Made by a program: the position numbers and the translations under genes. Positions 13,365-13,534 of a stretch of 13,534 nt of DNA are shown one piece after another. This DNA is from Thermoproteota archaeon (GTDB lineage Archaea; Thermoproteota; EX4484-205; JAAOZP01). Each line of letters starts with the position of its first letter. Position 1 is the stretch's first letter. The DNA lies in the NCBI GenBank assembly GCA_026414125.1, contig JAOAJQ010000014.1:1-13534 (forward strand). Direction: 5' to 3'. A model generated the notes under the pieces. That model saw only the letters and a list, made by a program, of their open reading frames with translations, was not told the DNA's origin and did no database searches.

Positions 13365-13534
13365 AGCAGTGGTGTTAATAAGGTGTAGAGCCGGAACCTA
13401 TAAGGATGTTGTCAGAAGGCTTAGAGAATTAGAGAATGTTAAGCTGGTTTTTTCAAGCCTAGGCGCGTACGACGTTGTCTCCAAGCTAGAGGCGGGAAGC
13501 CTGGCTGAGATAGCCAAGGTGGTTCGCACGATAC
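13351..13534 (+). CDS. stand-alone RAM (Lrp/AsnC ligand-binding) domain protein, 3'-truncated by the window
   Basis: ATG at 13351 (or 13357) inside the end of the membrane-protein gene begins a frame reading MVKAVVLIRCRAGTYKDVVR, then FSSLGAYDVVSKLEAGSLAE to the window edge. This is the beta-alpha-beta-beta-alpha RAM domain of Lrp/AsnC regulators without the DNA-binding HTH. Such archaeal proteins form oligomers that bind amino acids and may act as effector-sensing partners of full Lrp proteins. About 61 residues are visible of an expected 75-80. Overlap with the upstream gene suggests one transcript, though functional connection is unclear. Confidence 0.85.
   Translation, partial: MAMVKAVVLIRCRAGTYKDVVRRLRELENVKLVFSSLGAYDVVSKLEAGSLAEIAKVVRTI

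Noticed and set aside
1..13534. CRISPR array or complete insertion sequence
   Set aside because: No regularly spaced direct repeats, no intact transposase and no paired terminal inverted repeats with target duplication were seen.

Overview
The window looks like chromosomal DNA of a hyperthermophilic crenarchaeon, most likely Desulfurococcales-like. This is inferred from archaeal-type genes (VapBC, DUF354, an AglH-like GT4 enzyme, a RAM-only Lrp protein), AT-rich TATA/BRE-like boxes about 25-40 nt upstream of starts, TTG/GTG starts without leaders, a tRNA gene lacking CCA and carrying intron-like insertions, and medium GC. No species name can be proven from the sequence alone.

Layout. 1-941: 3' part of a DegT/DnrJ/EryC1/StrS PLP aminotransferase. 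936-1209 (-): decayed small gene, cut off where the next module begins. 1223-2791 (+): two-gene module A, a PD-(D/E)XK-type nuclease followed by an unrecognised partner. 2792-3435: no intact gene, but a 10-bp perfect hairpin, minus-strand gene debris and a terminator-like stem-loop. 3436-4064 (+): VapBC toxin-antitoxin pair with an inverted-repeat operator at its promoter. 4173-4289 (+): tRNA-Leu(UAA) interrupted twice in the D-arm by 15-17 nt insertions that look like non-canonical introns. 4454-5420 (+): module B, a broken paralogue of module A with the same gene order and an ATGA junction. 5414-5867: further gene debris. 5848-7128 (-): CE15-like glucuronoyl esterase of bacterial character. 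7216-8631 (-): UDP-sugar dehydrogenase. 8723-9781 (+): DUF354 GT-B-like protein. 11057-9767 (-): AglH-like GlcNAc-1-phosphate transferase and a small two-helix membrane protein. 11152-13534 (+): membrane-anchored protein, large GT-C-like membrane protein and the start of a RAM-domain protein, all overlapping.

How the genes fit together. The outer parts form a surface-glycan neighbourhood: amino-sugar synthesis (aminotransferase), uronic acid formation (dehydrogenase), lipid-linked glycan initiation (AglH-like), and possible glycosyl transfer (DUF354, GT-C-like). The CE15-like esterase sits just downstream of the uronate-forming dehydrogenase, which suggests a uronate-ester link. The centre (about 936-5867) is a plastic accessory island with a toxin-antitoxin pair, a nuclease module and its decayed duplicate around a tRNA gene.

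The strongest observations are the twice-interrupted tRNA-Leu, the duplicated and decayed nuclease/partner module, and the archaeal CE15-like esterase. All homology statements come from reading motifs and aligning by eye; no database search was possible.
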